Under the pieces are notes generated by a model that worked only from the letters and a program-made list of their open reading frames with translations, did no database searches and was not told the origin of the DNA. Shown one piece after another: positions 1 through 11,282 of a stretch of 64,000 nt of DNA. The stretch's first letter is position 1. Every line of letters begins with the position of its first letter. Origin of the DNA: a candidate division SR1 bacterium (GTDB lineage: Bacteria; Patescibacteriota; Gracilibacteria; Absconditabacterales; Absconditicoccaceae); the NCBI GenBank assembly GCA_026397475.1, contig JAPLUT010000005.1:154561-218560 (forward strand), in the 5' to 3' direction. A program made the position numbers and the translations under genes.

Positions 1-1
1 C

Positions 2-1792
2 TATGCACAAAGTACGGGGACTGGAAGTTTAAGTGAAGTTCAGAAGTTATTGAATAGTCTACTTTCTTTGTGTTCACGATGATGGATCATCCTAGCTGTT
101 CTAGCAGGAAAACTCATGACGAACGATTGGGTCTATGGATCTATTATTCATATGGATATCTACCTTTGGAAGATCCGAAATATTATGAAAAATTTTGCAA
201 ACTTTGGATTGGTAGCTATTGTTCTCCGAAATATCATACAAAATCTTATTGGTAAAGAAAAAATAAACATCAAAGATATCATTACCAAAACATTGATTGC
301 ATGAATACTTATCCAAGCAAGTTGGTTTCTCGTGGCAGCCGTCGTAGACGTTTCTACTATCGCAACTACAGCAATAGGTGCGTTTACAACAAGTTTCCTA
401 CAATCTAGTCCCAACCTTCAGACGCAAATCAATAATTCGATTACTAATAACGTATATACGAAATATATCATAGATCTTTCTGGTGGAAATGCCATCACCC
501 CGATTGTCGGAGATAAAGTATCTTCACCAAGCCGAGAAAGTATATTACCGACCTATAATTCTGTAAGCGGCCCACTTATCTATTTGTGATTCAGTGTGTT
601 TAAATTTCAAAATTATATGAATGTCCAATGAAGTCCAGGCGCGGAAAGCCTCACCATATCATTTCTTTTGAGGGTCGTCTTAATCCTCTTCTATACCCTA
701 GGACTTGCATTATTATTTATTGCGAACATCATCAGAGTTGCCTTTCTACGGATATTCATCATAGCTGCACCGTTGTTGGTGCTTGCACAAGTTTTCAAAA
801 GCAAGGCGTTGGAATCATGATGATGAGTTGGAAAATATCTCAAATTTTCAGTAATGCTTGATTTAATTTTCAAGCCTCTAATTTTTGTGGCAGGATTTTC
901 TATGATTCTTATCTTGGTCGTGAGCATTCAAAGTATCATGAACTGAACCCTCCCAAAAGACTTTAATGGAGTAACAATAGGCGTTAATTCTAGTTGATCC
1001 AGCTTAGCAATAGAAGGTATAAGTACTATAAATATACAAGAAAACAACATATTAGGAAGCGATCCTTTCAGCACAGCAGGAGCACAAATAACCGAGACTG
1101 GACAAACTATCTTTGTTAATTTACTTCTCTTTTTCCTTACGACATTTTTGATGCGACAGTTTATCAAGATGGCCGTCACTTCTGGGAAATGATCACCTAT
1201 CTCTGACATTATGACCCCTATGGTAAACTGGGTAGAAAAAGCAGCAAAAACCGTTCCTGTCCTTCCTATGTGATGAGGTATGTCGGTTGGCGCTATGCAA
1301 AATTTTTCTGCTGGACAAAAAAATAAACTTGCAGAGTGATTTGGTATGAATACCAGTGGACAATTTACCGAATCAGAACAAAAATTTGATCAATTCGTAT
1401 CTGCTAAGATGTGAATCCAACAATCTTGGTGAGCAAAAGACTATCAAGAACTTAATAAGTTTACTGGATTTTGAGGCAACTTCATAAATGAATCTGCACA
1501 AATAGCTGAACAAAGAGTATGATGACTGTATCTTGGTGATAGTTCACGAAGACCGCTTTTGGAAAGATGGTTAAAAAATAATCCTACTGCAAGTGGTATA
1601 ACGCGAAATGATACGTTTGAGAATACCTTTAAAAACAATGATAATCCTAATGCAAAGAACAATCGTGTTAAACTTCATAATCTTATGGGATGAGATGGGT
1701 CTGTAGCCCCAGGATGAGTTAAATTATGAAACAATACAGATATTTCATATGACACACTTAGCAACAACGTTTATCATAAAACAAATAAGTAG
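2..1792 (+). CDS. VirB6/TrbL-like polytopic membrane protein (5' end outside window)
   Basis: The open frame enters from the window edge and runs 596 codons to TAG, with UGA read as glycine many times. About five or six hydrophobic segments occupy the first two thirds, including a long double span near residues 210-255 and further spans near 285-315 and 360-380. The last 200 residues are hydrophilic and rich in Gly, Asn and Gln. This layout, with a lytic transglycosylase gene next and VirB2-like genes nearby, resembles the VirB6/TrbL channel protein of type IV secretion systems in Patescibacteria. The family call is inference from topology and context; no diagnostic motif was seen. Three consecutive UGA codons lie at 818-826. 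A hairpin terminator follows the stop. Confidence 0.55.
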
Positions 1793-1816
1793 TAATATAT
1801 TTCTCCTTGCAACACG

Positions 1817-1893
1817 ATGAGATAAATCTACATTAAAAGTTGACCAAATCGGAAATCCCGCTTTAGCGGGGATGGATTTATCTCATTTTTTTT
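1817..1893 (+). terminator. Long-stem terminator after the VirB6-like gene
   Basis: Arms ATGAGATAAATC (1817-1828) and GATTTATCTCAT (1875-1886) are exact complements, enclose an inner CCCGC/GCGGG hairpin, and are followed by a T run to 1893. Confidence 0.75.
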
Positions 1894-1897
1894 GATA

Positions 1898-2734
1898 ATG
1901 AAAAAGATTGTTACACTGCTCTTTTTGATATGACTATTTTTCGGACTTAGTTCTGCATATGAACCGACGAGCCAGGATATTGCTCAGGTCAAAATCCTCA
2001 AAACACAACTCGATACTATTACCACATGAAATATGAAAGACAAGTGGGACTTTTACGCTCAGCTCAAAACCTTGCAAGAACAGTTTAGCTGATATGAACA
2101 GCTTAATTACTATCTGAATGAACTATGAATCAATTTGATCACCCAAGTAAATACTGAAAAAGTAAAAAGCAAAGCGACTTCTAAAACGGCAAAACAAGAT
2201 TTTTTTAATCAGTGGAGTGGTTGATTTAGTCAAGAAATAACTGTTGCAGATTCTTGTACTTGATGGTACAATACCATGGACAGCATAAGCTTTGCTAATA
2301 ACTTTCCTACAGCACTGATGATATCGACACGATATAGAGAAACAAGCTGTTGATTCTATATGCCAAATAATGGCGATGGCCCGTTTCAAATTTTGAGCAA
2401 AGACTATGGAACTGGGCAAATTAGCGAAGCAAAATTTATTCAAACTATGCAAGACTTTATCGACTTTTCTAAAGCGAAATATCTTCAATACAAAACCAAA
2501 CTCTGAATCTCTCTCACATATACCTGATATTCTTGGACCGGACTTATCTATCACGCAGCACTGTATAACGGAGGAATAATTACTGGGAATACTACAAGCG
2601 GATATGTTGCCACACCTATCAATCCCAGATATGCTTTTGACGGATACGGACAAGAGTATAGTGGAGCAGTAAAATATGGGATATTACCTAAGTTTTTAAA
2701 AGTACTTGATCGAGAGCTGAAAACCAATTATTAA
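1898..2734 (+). CDS. Exported lytic transglycosylase-like protein
   Basis: 278 residues. The N-terminus (MKKIVTLLFLIGLFFG) is a clear signal peptide or anchor. Around residues 138-168 the pattern ALMISTRYRETSCGFY followed by GDGPFQIL matches the goose-lysozyme/SLT-type muramidase core, in which the glutamate (residue 148 here) is catalytic and the downstream G-x-x-Q segment lines the cleft. A second aromatic segment, WTGLIYHAALYNGG, suits the C-terminal part of that fold. Such enzymes open peptidoglycan for secretion machines and pili (VirB1 role), consistent with the VirB6-like gene upstream. The start is the first ATG after the preceding terminator. Family assignment rests on motif reading only. 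Confidence 0.65.
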
Positions 2735-2763
2735 TTTGAAATTTTAGCATATCAGTATTAAGC

Positions 2764-3420
2764 ATGAAAGAGCTCCAAGTTACTAAACTATTTAAAGAAT
2801 TTGATAAGCTACAAAGCACCCATGGAGATAAAAAACTTTTGTCGGTGTATGGAGCCGGATGTAAAAAGCGTCCAAAATTATTTCTTTTGTTTATGAATCC
2901 CACCTGAAGAAATGTGTCCTGCATAAAATGACGGCAATGAATTCGTGCTCCTCGACTTGGGACTAAGAATATCCGAAAAATACTCTTTGCTATTTGAACT
3001 ATTTCCAAAAAGACGTTTGAGCATATTCAAAAACTAAAACCTAATGAACGAACAGAAAAATTCTCGCTCGAAATATATCAAGAAATAGCAGAAAGTAATG
3101 TATACATTAGTAATCTTGCGAAATGCACCCAGACAGATGCAAGACCTCTTAAAGATAGTGTTTTTAAAGAGTATCTTGATTTGATTTATGAAGAAATTAA
3201 TGAAGCTCAACCCGAGCATATTGTCTCGTTCGGGAATCAAGTAAGTTCTATTATTTTGAGCAAGAAAATTACCGTATCCTGATATATAAAAGATAAGCAT
3301 GAAATTTTGCAAGTAAGAAAGAAGAGCTATAAAGTCTATCCTACCTTCTATCCTGTAGGTTTGTGAATGAGAAACATGCCGAAGGCGATAGAAAGAATAA
3401 AAAATATTTTGAAAAAATAA
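2764..3420 (+). CDS. Uracil-DNA-glycosylase-superfamily protein
   Basis: 218 residues. Features that fit the UDG superfamily: an early LFLLFMNPTGRN segment in the position of motif A (usually G-x-x-P-G), an RLGTKNIRKIL stretch, a central strand YISNLAKCTQTDARP typical of the 'NxxKC/NxxRC' strand, HIVSFGNQVSSIIL for the core helix, and a late YPTFYPVG where other members carry the HPS/HPG motif B. Known members excise uracil or mismatched bases, or act as DNA-binding relatives. The canonical catalytic Asp/Asn and HPS histidine are replaced here, so activity is uncertain. It lies 29 bp after the transglycosylase gene and upstream of uvrA, another repair gene. Confidence 0.55.
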
Positions 3421-3428
3421 TTTGGAAT

Positions 3429-3479
3429 TTATATATTCTCCTTCAAAATTATATTCAATTTTGATTGAAGAATATATAC
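3429..3479. repeat. Imperfect inverted repeat between the UDG-like gene and uvrA
   Basis: TATATATTCT-CTTCAAAATT and AATTTTG-GAAGAATATATA form a long hairpin. No T run follows, so it looks more like a structural element of the 'word' type than a classic terminator. Confidence 0.5.
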
Positions 3480-3559
3480 TTACCAACCCAATAATTTCTC
3501 ATTACATATCGAACTTATCTGATTGGTAAACTACAAATTTAAATTTGGAATTTATAACC

Positions 3560-6500
3560 ATGGCAAAGAAAACAGCTGATAAACATATCATCCAAAACGT
3601 CGGAAATATGGAAAATAAAATCACCTTCCAGTGAGTAAAGACGCACAATTTGAAAAATATAGACATCGAGATCCCGAAAAATAAGTTGATTAGCATCACC
3701 TGAGTTTCTGGTTCTGGAAAGTCCTCTCTAGCCTTCGATACGATTTATAAAGAAGGACAGTATAGATATATCGAATCTCTTAGCTCATATCTAAGACAGT
3801 TTTTTAATTTATGAGAAAGACCAGAAATTGATCATTGTAGCGGACTTTCGCCTGCCATAGCAATTGAGCAAAACAAGAAAGCTGGAAACTCAAGAAGCTC
3901 CGTTGGGACACTTACAGAGATAGACGACTATCTTAGGTTATTATACGCAAAGCTCGGCGATAGTTATTGTTATAACTGTGGAAAGGAAATTAAACCACAG
4001 ACGATTGAGCAGATTATGACTGATATTCAAGACCACTATATGAAACAAAAAATATATCTCTTACAAGAATCTGGAAAGTTTGAAAAGAAAGAAAACCTTG
4101 TTGAATTTGTTAAAAAAAATAGAAATAAAGTAGAAAAGTGAAAATGATTTACCCGTTATTTGCTTGTCGCAGACAACTTAGTCCCTAAAGTCGAAAGTCA
4201 AAAGTCAAAAGTCAAAAAAAGTGTCGACCTTACGACCTGATGACTTGAAGGACCTTCGACTAAATTAGATCCGATTGAGTATTTCTATCTAGAAACACCT
4301 AATGTCCCTGCCGAATATTTCCCGCTTAATGCCTATGGTATTTATGATCGTGTGACCGTAGAAGATGAAAAAATGGGAAGACTAAAAGAAGATATTATCA
4401 AGATACTCGCAGAGTTTAAAAAGTTTGGAATCTACATTACTGAGAACTCAAGTAAAAAAGCTAAAGTAAAAAATGAAATCCATCGGTTTACAGATAAGAT
4501 GTATTGTCCTGACTGTAATATAACGTATCCTGAATTTACTCCGCAACATTTTTCTCCCAATAGACAAGAATGAGCATGTAGCACATGTCACGGTATCGGA
4601 GAAATTCTGCAGATAGATTTTGATAAGATGCTCGACCCCGTAAGCCCGTATATGAAGGCGATTTTGCCATGGAGAGATTCGAATCTCGGGCAATCATTAC
4701 TTTTGAAATTATCACAAAAATACAGTATCGATCCTGATAAACTTTGGAAAGATTTGCCGGAATGGTTTCAACATGTAGTTCTCTTCTGAGATGAAGAGCT
4801 CCTTAGAGTAAACTATGGCGGAAAATTTATTAGTATGACCTACAAGTGAATCGAAGAAATCATCAAGGACCAATATGCGAAATGACTCTTGACCGTAGAT
4901 TTCCAAGCGATGTTGAATATGAGGGATTGTAATGAATGTCATGGAACGAAATTAAAAAAAGAAAGTTTGAATGTATTCTTAACATTTAAATTGGGAACAG
5001 GGAGCAAGGAGCAGGGAGCAGGAAAACTGAGACTTGGAACCTGAAACCTGGAACCTGTAACCAAGTTTAATATCGCGGACTTACAAAGACAACCGCTTAA
5101 TGAATTAATCACCTTCGTGGATCTCTATAAAGAACATGCAAGTAAAGCAGAAACATTGCTTCAGAGAATAATCAACCCGCTAAATGATAGAGCAAAAACT
5201 ATTCAAGAACTAGGACTAGGATATCTCAGTCTGCATAGGGGAATAGATACACTTTCGGGAGGAGAAATTCAAAGATTGAGACTAGCGAAACAGCTATGAA
5301 ATAAATTGACGGGGATTATTTACGTACTTGATGAACCGACGATTGGACTCGATGATAAAGAGATTCAAAGAGCTATCACGGCGATAAAAAATTTGAGAGA
5401 AATGGGAAATACCATCGTCGTTGTAGAACATAATGAAACCTTTATCAAAGCTTCTGACCGAGTGGTAGAGATTTGACCGGGCGCTGGAGACTTTGGTTGA
5501 AACCTTATGTTTAACGGAACCTATGATGATTTTCTAAAGTCTGATACGCTTACTGCGCAATACATTCTTGGCAAGAAAAAAGTATCGATTAATTTTGAAC
5601 ATACACCAAGTAATAATGTTATAAAAATAAAAAAAGCCTCGAAGTTCAATCTCCAAGGTATTGATGTTCAGATTAAATTATGAACCTTTACCATCATCAC
5701 ATGACCGTCAGGAGCTGGGAAAACTACGCTCATGTATACAACCTTGTTTAAATTTTTGAATGACAAACAAAAGTTTATCCAGAGCTTTATCAGATTGGAA
5801 CTTTTGAAAAAATGACGAAGCTGGCAAGACATTCTTGCTGCACCCGTCATGAATAAAGAAAAATATGAACATTATGAAAACTTAGCGCTGCAAGAATTTC
5901 ATAAAGACTTAGGCGTAGAAACGATCATCGGGCATGAAGAGATTAAAAATACTATTTATGTCGACCAAACGAGCATCGGAAAAACACCAAGATCTTGTCC
6001 TGCTACCTTTATCGGAACTTTTGATCATATCAGACAGTTGTATGCAGGAACCATGGAGAGTAAATATTTATGATTCAACTCAAGCTATTTCAGCTTCAAC
6101 TCTGCTAAGTGAGCTTGCCCTGCTTGTGATGGATATGGATACAAAAAAATAGAATTACAATTTCTTCCTGACACCTACATCCCTTGCGAACTTTGTCAGG
6201 GGAAAAGATATAAGACAGAAATTTTGTGAATCAAACGAAGAGGAAAAACTATTTCTGAGATTCTTGGAATGTATGTGAAAGACGCCTTAGAATTGTTCTC
6301 TGAAATCGACCATATCCGCGAAGAATTGGAACTTATGGTTAAAATCGGGCTTGGGTATTTGAGAATGGGGCAACCGGCGCATACGCTTTCTGGTTGAGAA
6401 AGTCAGAGATTGAAACTTGTAAAACATTTATTGAAGTCGTATAAGGGACACACGATGTACTTTTTAGATGAGCCGACCGTGGGATTGCATTCTGAGGATA

Positions 6501-6634
6501 TTGTAAAATTATTGAAAGTGATCAAAGAATTTTTGGATAAAGGCGACACTATTCTGATGATTGAACACGACAAGAGTATTTTGAAATTCGCAGATGAGGT
6601 AATTAGACTAGAAAATGGGAAATTAGTGAAATAA
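3560..6634 (+). CDS. uvrA: Excinuclease ABC subunit A
   Basis: 1024 residues, near normal length. UvrA scans DNA for bulky lesions and loads UvrB. Visible parts: first Walker [10 protein letters not shown] near residue 49, [12 protein letters not shown], zinc-binding CPDC..CSTC around 315-345, CNECHGTK near 460, ABC signature [16 protein letters not shown] near 570, Walker [11 protein letters not shown], second Walker [10 protein letters not shown], zinc module [12 protein letters not shown], second signature TLSGGESQRLKL, Walker [11 protein letters not shown] and the final H-loop MIEHD. In-frame UGA replaces conserved Gly in the first Walker region and both signatures. Two repeat-like segments at 4186-4263 and 4988-5066 lengthen the protein in frame. 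The start ATG directly abuts an AT word element and has no visible Shine-Dalgarno. Confidence 0.95.
4186..4263. repeat. uvrA: Palindromic word element inside uvrA (in frame)
   Basis: A run of AGTCAAAAGTCAAAAGTC words opens with GTCGAAAG and the segment closes with CCTTCGAC, so the ends are near-complementary. It encodes a Lys/Ser-rich stretch (about residues 209-234) in a region where UvrA proteins vary. Its low complexity differs from the flanking coding sequence and resembles the intergenic word elements. Confidence 0.5.
4988..5066. repeat. uvrA: Second word element inside uvrA (in frame)
   Basis: Purine words GGGAGCAAGGAGCAGGGAGC are followed by GGAACCTGAAACCTGG words. Comparable words fill the gap at 60630-60720 between rpsL and rpsG. 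It encodes about residues 477-502, rich in Gly/Thr/Glu. Confidence 0.5.
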
Positions 6635-6752
6635 CATAATTTTTTAAGAAAAACGCAAGAGAATATGTCTTTTCTCTAGCTAAAATTTGCAAATATGTGG
6701 ATGTGCGAATATACTTAGCTATACACGTAAATTTACATTTTTGCATTGTCAT

Positions 6753-7859
6753 ATGATTAATTCCAACGACACCATCAATTACAAAAAACAATGATTTGAT
6801 GGAACGAAATATATCAGACTTCAAAAAGAAAAGATTCTCGATAGAATCGCTAATTTCGGTGGTTGAAGACTCTATTTGGAGATTGGTGGAAAATTCATGT
6901 TTGATGCCCATGCAAGCAGAGTCCTTCCGTGATTTGATCCAGAATCGAAAAAAAATATTTTCTCATCTCTAAAAGATCAGGCTGAAATTTTGTTTTGTGT
7001 GAATGCTGTAGATATTTTGGACAATAGACAACTGAGTAATCAAAACATTGATTACAAAGATTATGTTTATCAAATGATTAGAAACATAGAAAAAAACATC
7101 GGGATAAAGCCACATATCGTTATCAACAATATTGATATCTGAAATATGTTTGATGTCATTCTTGCCTTCGAAAAAGATTTTCAAAGAAAACAATATAGGG
7201 TATGGGAAAGATATAAAATCAACGGATATCCTCACAACGTAGATACTATTTTGAGTGAAGATGGATTTGGGTATGACGATCATATTCCTTTGACGAAGAA
7301 CTTAATATTGGTTACCGGGGCTGCTTCAAGCAGTGGCAAAATGTCTACTTGTTTGGGACAGATTTATCTTGACCATCAAATTGAAGTCAAATCTGGATAT
7401 GCAAAATATGAAACATTTCCTATCTGGAATATTCCTCTTGAACATCCTATTAACCTCGCCTATGAGGCAGCTACCATAGATATCGGCGATTATAATATGC
7501 TTGATGCCTACCACAAAAAAGCATACGGACAAGATGCTGTGAACTATAATAGAGACGTCGAGGCATTTGAAATCGTGATGAGCATAGCAAAAAAAATTGT
7601 TAATCACAAAAACTATATGGTAAAATATCAGTCCCCTACCGACATGTGAATAAGCTGTGCAGGTATGGCGATCACTAATGATGAAATAGTAAGTATCGCT
7701 TCGCTCAGAGAGATTGAAAGAAGAAAGGTATGGTATCAACAAGAGATCGATAGATGATCAGATAAAGAATGAGTATGGATTAAAAAAGCTGATGAGCTCT
7801 ATGCAAAAGCAAAAAAGTATTGTGAAGATAAAAAATATGATATGGGAATGAAGTTATAG
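6753..7859 (+). CDS. UPF0371 (DUF1846) family protein
   Basis: 368 residues. The opening (GFDGTKYIRLQKEKILDRI, FGGRLYLEIGGKF, HASRVLPGFDP) and the middle (GAASSSGKMSTCL, YAKYETFPIWNIPL, HPINLAYEAAT, NYNRDVEAFEI, SPTDMGISCAG) follow the UPF0371 family closely. Its biochemical role is not established; the SSGKMSTCL loop looks like a nucleotide-binding segment but this is inference. Known relatives are about 500 residues, so this copy is short, ending after the conserved SPTDMG block plus roughly 75 residues. It has its own terminator and no co-directional partner immediately downstream. Confidence 0.85.
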
Positions 7860-7861
7860 AA

Positions 7862-7887
7862 AAAAAATCTCCTTAGGGAGATTTTTT
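7862..7887 (+). terminator. Terminator after UPF0371 gene
   Basis: AATCTCC-TTAG-GGAGATT hairpin followed directly by T6. Confidence 0.85.
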
Positions 7888-7990
7888 AATTAATAATTAA
7901 TAATGAATAATCCCTCGGGACAAGTGTTGGTATTTATTTATTAAATCAGCCTTTCACACATTTTTCATTATTCATTTTTCATTATTCATT
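7888..7990. repeat. ATTAATAATGAATAATG word element with CTCGGGACAAG core
   Basis: AT words on the left, a core containing CTCGGGACAAGTGT, and a right arm of CATTATTCATT words complementary to the left arm. A second copy with nearly the same core is at 14856-14958. It fills the convergent gap between two genes. Confidence 0.7.
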
Positions 7991-7996
7991 AGTTTT

Positions 7997-8698
7997 TTAT
8001 TTAAACGGTGACTGTGAGCTATGGATCAACGGATTATAACAACGGAAGATAAGACTTATAGTGTCTGACGTTCCTATTTTTTCTGCACCGATACCCATAC
8101 CATTGAGACCTTCAATGATCAGGTTTACTCTCGTGTCCAAAGAACTTCTTCCTTTGAGAAATTGTCTATATCTTGCAACAACTTTTTCTACGGTATCTTT
8201 AGCATTGAGAATATCAAGTAGCTTACTCCATCGAGACTTTTGTATCTGCCCCTTATCTTGTTCATCTACGTAATAAGGCACGACAATATAAAACTCTTTA
8301 TTGAAGATCAATCATTGTTGCATATCGATATTTTGAAGGAATCTGAAATATGCCTCACCCTGTTTTTTAAGTACAGGATTTTCTATAGGATCGATATTGC
8401 CTCTTATGTAATTGAGATAATTTGAAAGATCGAGAAAAGTGTTGCGAACTACGATCTGAATAGGATATTCCAATCCGTTAAGAAATTTTTTATATTGTTC
8501 AAGAACGATTTGTTGTTCATCACCGTTTTTAAGATCAAGATTTATTCCGTTTATTTTGAGGATACATCTTAATCCTCAGTCCTTCATAATAATGGTATCA
8601 TTCCTAATTTCTGATATCGGTAACATAGTCTCTGTATTGAAGAGATTTTCATGTTTTGGTTTTTGAATTTTGTTTTTTTCTCACATACTGAAGAACAT
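7997..8698 (-). CDS. TraC/VirB4-N-terminal-like protein
   Basis: 233 residues, soluble. The start LPISEIRNDTIIMKDGGLR followed by ILKINGINL and a long helical middle resembles the N-terminal domain that precedes the ATPase in VirB4/TraC/TrbE proteins; in many Patescibacteria this domain is a separate short gene. No Walker motif is present, so it cannot be the ATPase itself. It is the last gene of a leftward group with two VirB2-like membrane proteins, separated from them by 23 bp. An in-frame ATG five codons later is an alternative start. The family call combines motif resemblance and context. Confidence 0.5.
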
Positions 8699-8721
8699 GT
8701 CTTATCAGGAATAGGTAAAAA

Positions 8722-9270
8722 TTATGCGGTTACTGTTGTATAAATATCAAAGAAGAAGCTAGCGATAAACCAGGACAATCACATGATCGCAAGTGCGATC
8801 CCCACACCAATAAGTATCTTCTTTGCTTTTGTAACACCTTCTTCACCTTTGGAGAAGAAAATGAGATAAAATGCGAAGATAATCATCACCAGTGAAAGGA
8901 AACTTACCAGTCCAAGTAATATATTGAGTATTCGTTTCACATAGTCGGTCGCTGTTGAAGTAAAATTACCGCTGTTGTAAGAAGTCCCACTGAGTCTAAA
9001 AAAATCAGTAAGTCTTTTTATAATTGTTGGATTTGTATTTGTTGATCCTGGGGTTCCGACTCATTCTTGTTTAACTATGGTTGATAAATTGGTTGTGTCC
9101 GCATTTGCAGGTGTAGCATTTATGTCGTAAGGAAATGCAGAATCCGTATTGGAGAATCATTGTCACAAAGAAACTGCTGGGATAATGCTTCCTAAAGCCA
9201 AAAATCATCCTAACATATAGAATATATTTTTAACGATTTTGTGGAGTGTTGTTTTAATATATTTTTTCAT
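8722..9270 (-). CDS. VirB2/TrbC-like exported membrane protein (second copy)
   Basis: 182 residues. An N-terminal hydrophobic stretch (MLGGFLALGSIIPAVS) looks like a signal/anchor; a Thr/Asn-rich middle follows; two C-terminal membrane spans (ILNILLGLVSFLSLVMIIFA and ILIGVGIALAIMGLSWFIAS) are separated by a charged FFSKGEEGVTKAKK turn. Two closely spaced spans after a signal peptide are the hallmark of VirB2/TrbC pilus subunits. The start ATG lies 7 bp after the stop of the paralogue upstream, so the two are co-transcribed. Confidence 0.55.
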
Positions 9271-9277
9271 GAGAGGA

Positions 9278-9769
9278 TTATGGTCAAATAACTAAAGCAA
9301 GTAACCGGAATATAGCGCTTACGAGGAGCCAGCTTGCTCATATTCCCGCTATAGCAATACCCGCAAACTTTATTCCTGCCAATCATTTTTTATACTGAGC
9401 ATCATCTCACGCTGCAGTAAGTATAAGGAACCCATGATATATCAAATATACAAGCGCAATCAACGTAACCATTCATAATGCATAATTGATTATATTTTTG
9501 ACAACTATCATGACTTTGTTTTGTGCGTTCTGATGAGTAGAAATTTGTTCTCCCACACCAACTACTCCGATTAATGCTCAACTTCCCTCTGGACTTATTA
9601 CATTGTATGCTCCTTGTCTCAAAGGATCACTTATATTTTGCGTATTAAGTACCTGTTGATCGTTTTCATTGAGAATATAATTTTGTGAATCAGGAACTAT
9701 CATCTGTGCGTATCCAACGACTAACAGACTACAATACATAAGTATACTTCAAAGAATAAGTTTTTTCAT
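9278..9769 (-). CDS. VirB2/TrbC-like exported membrane protein (first copy)
   Basis: 163 residues. A signal peptide (KLILGSILMYCSLLVVGYAQ) precedes a polar region, then two spans (VVKNIINYALGMVTLIALVYL and IKFAGIAIAGIGASWLLVSA) separated by a short charged turn with GDDAQYKK. Same architecture as the next gene, suggesting a duplicated pilus-subunit-like pair. The last sense codons are UGA (Gly) and CCA before TAA, so an ancestral UGA stop may once have ended it two codons earlier. It is the first gene of the leftward group that ends with the TraC-like gene. Confidence 0.55.
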
Positions 9770-9799
9770 ACTCGGGAATGCTTGATGTAAAAATTGTAC

Positions 9800-9865
<66 letters not shown>

Positions 9866-9975
9866 TAATTAAGTGTATTTGTTTTAGTATATATTGCAAA
9901 TATTGACCTTGAAAAATACCCGCTATTGTATATATATCCTAATATATAGGCAAAATAAATTGACATTTTTACTTA

Positions 9976-11136
9976 ATGTTATCTGGATCGATGAAAAAAA
10001 ACCTTTTTCTTTTGTTTAGTATCTATTTTTTTGTCTTACAGCCATTAATTATTGGAATATTGTGGAATCAAGCAAACTTTTTTCGATTGGGAGCGATTAA
10101 TCTTATAGCAATTATTTCTATCGGTATAGCAATCAGCGCTTACGACAAATCTAAAGAACCACAAGAAGCAAACGTAGAACATGAGAGAAAATCCGTACCC
10201 GTTAAAGAAGCAAGAGCCTCTTTTCATGATCATTTTCGTGCCGTAGTAAAAGAACGTAAAAAGAAATCAGAATTAATTTTCCCTACAATCATAAGCTTGA
10301 TCATAGCAATTGCTATTTTCTTTATGCTTCAATATAGTAGTTCTGCTATAGAAGTTATGCTTCTATTGGCATTTGTTCTAGGATTCATTGTGTTTCTTTC
10401 TTTGACGCTTATGTTTAAACATCGCATCACCAAAAGTTTTTGGGCATTAGTTGGAACTAAATTATATCTTGTGCTTCTCATATGTAGCCTAGCATTAACA
10501 GCATATGATTACTACCAAGTACATCAAGATTTTAATGCAAGCTTTGAAGATTATATCGCACAAAACTTCCTTGGACAAGAAAGAATTCCAACTGATTGAT
10601 ATGTATTCACCGGAGAGGGTTCTGTATTAGGAAGTGGGCTATCAAACACCGCAATGGTACAAGATACTGCTACTGATATTATCACATGAGAAAATACAAA
10701 TATACCTATTCAAGAAGAAACAGGAAAGGTTATAGCAGCATCTACTGAAGAAAGTACGCCTATAGAGACAGTTAGTGATGTCCCTGTCAACAAGATAGGG
10801 AATCAAACACTTATTGATGCAGTAAGCTATCTTCTTAAAAAGAACAATATTCCTCTGATTAGCAAACACGATATTTCATTTACCTACGTAACATTTCAAA
10901 ATCCACTTTACGATCAATGGAGAACGGCTTATGCTAATAGACTTATAGGAAAAGCTACCAACCCAACAAAATATATCGTCTGTGAAAGTTACATCGTTAT
11001 GAAATGATTATTGTGAAAGCGAAATGTTCCTTACACAGCAAGCACCGTATTAGCTAACTTCTGGGCTGAAGCCATCAAAAGAGATGCTTTGAATGGATGT
11101 GAAAAAGGAAAAATCGTTACGGATAAGACATTGTAA
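9976..11136 (+). CDS. Membrane protein with distant SLH-like tail
   Basis: 386 residues. Two hydrophobic spans lie near residues 11-50, then a charged cytoplasmic-type stretch (HERKSVPVKEARASFHDHFR), then three more spans (about residues 95-185). The C-terminal 200 residues are polar; within them LYDQWRTAYANRLIG, a CESYIVMKGLL segment and NFWAEAIKRDALNG recall surface-layer-homology repeats, but weakly. Function unknown. ATG at 9991 (MKKNLFLL) is an equally plausible start with a better N-terminus. A strong terminator follows, so the gene is a single transcription unit. Confidence 0.6.
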
Positions 11137-11160
11137 TTCTACTTATGAATCATACAAAAA

Positions 11161-11191
11161 AAAAACTGATCATCAATGATCAGTTTTTTTT
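11161..11191 (+). terminator. Terminator after 9976-11136
   Basis: ACTGATCAT / ATGATCAGT stem with a two-base loop, then T8. Confidence 0.85.
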
Positions 11192-11282
11192 CTTCTAGTA
11201 ATTGTCAATTTAATGTTTATTTAAGGTAAATGACTATATATTGCTGCATTAGCAATGCTTTTTTATAGACTCCAGCTCTCTC

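Noticed and set aside
3560..6634. uvrA appears broken by many stop codons in the standard code and could be called a pseudogene
   Set aside because: All interruptions are TGA at glycine positions; with UGA=Gly the frame is intact and all motifs are present.
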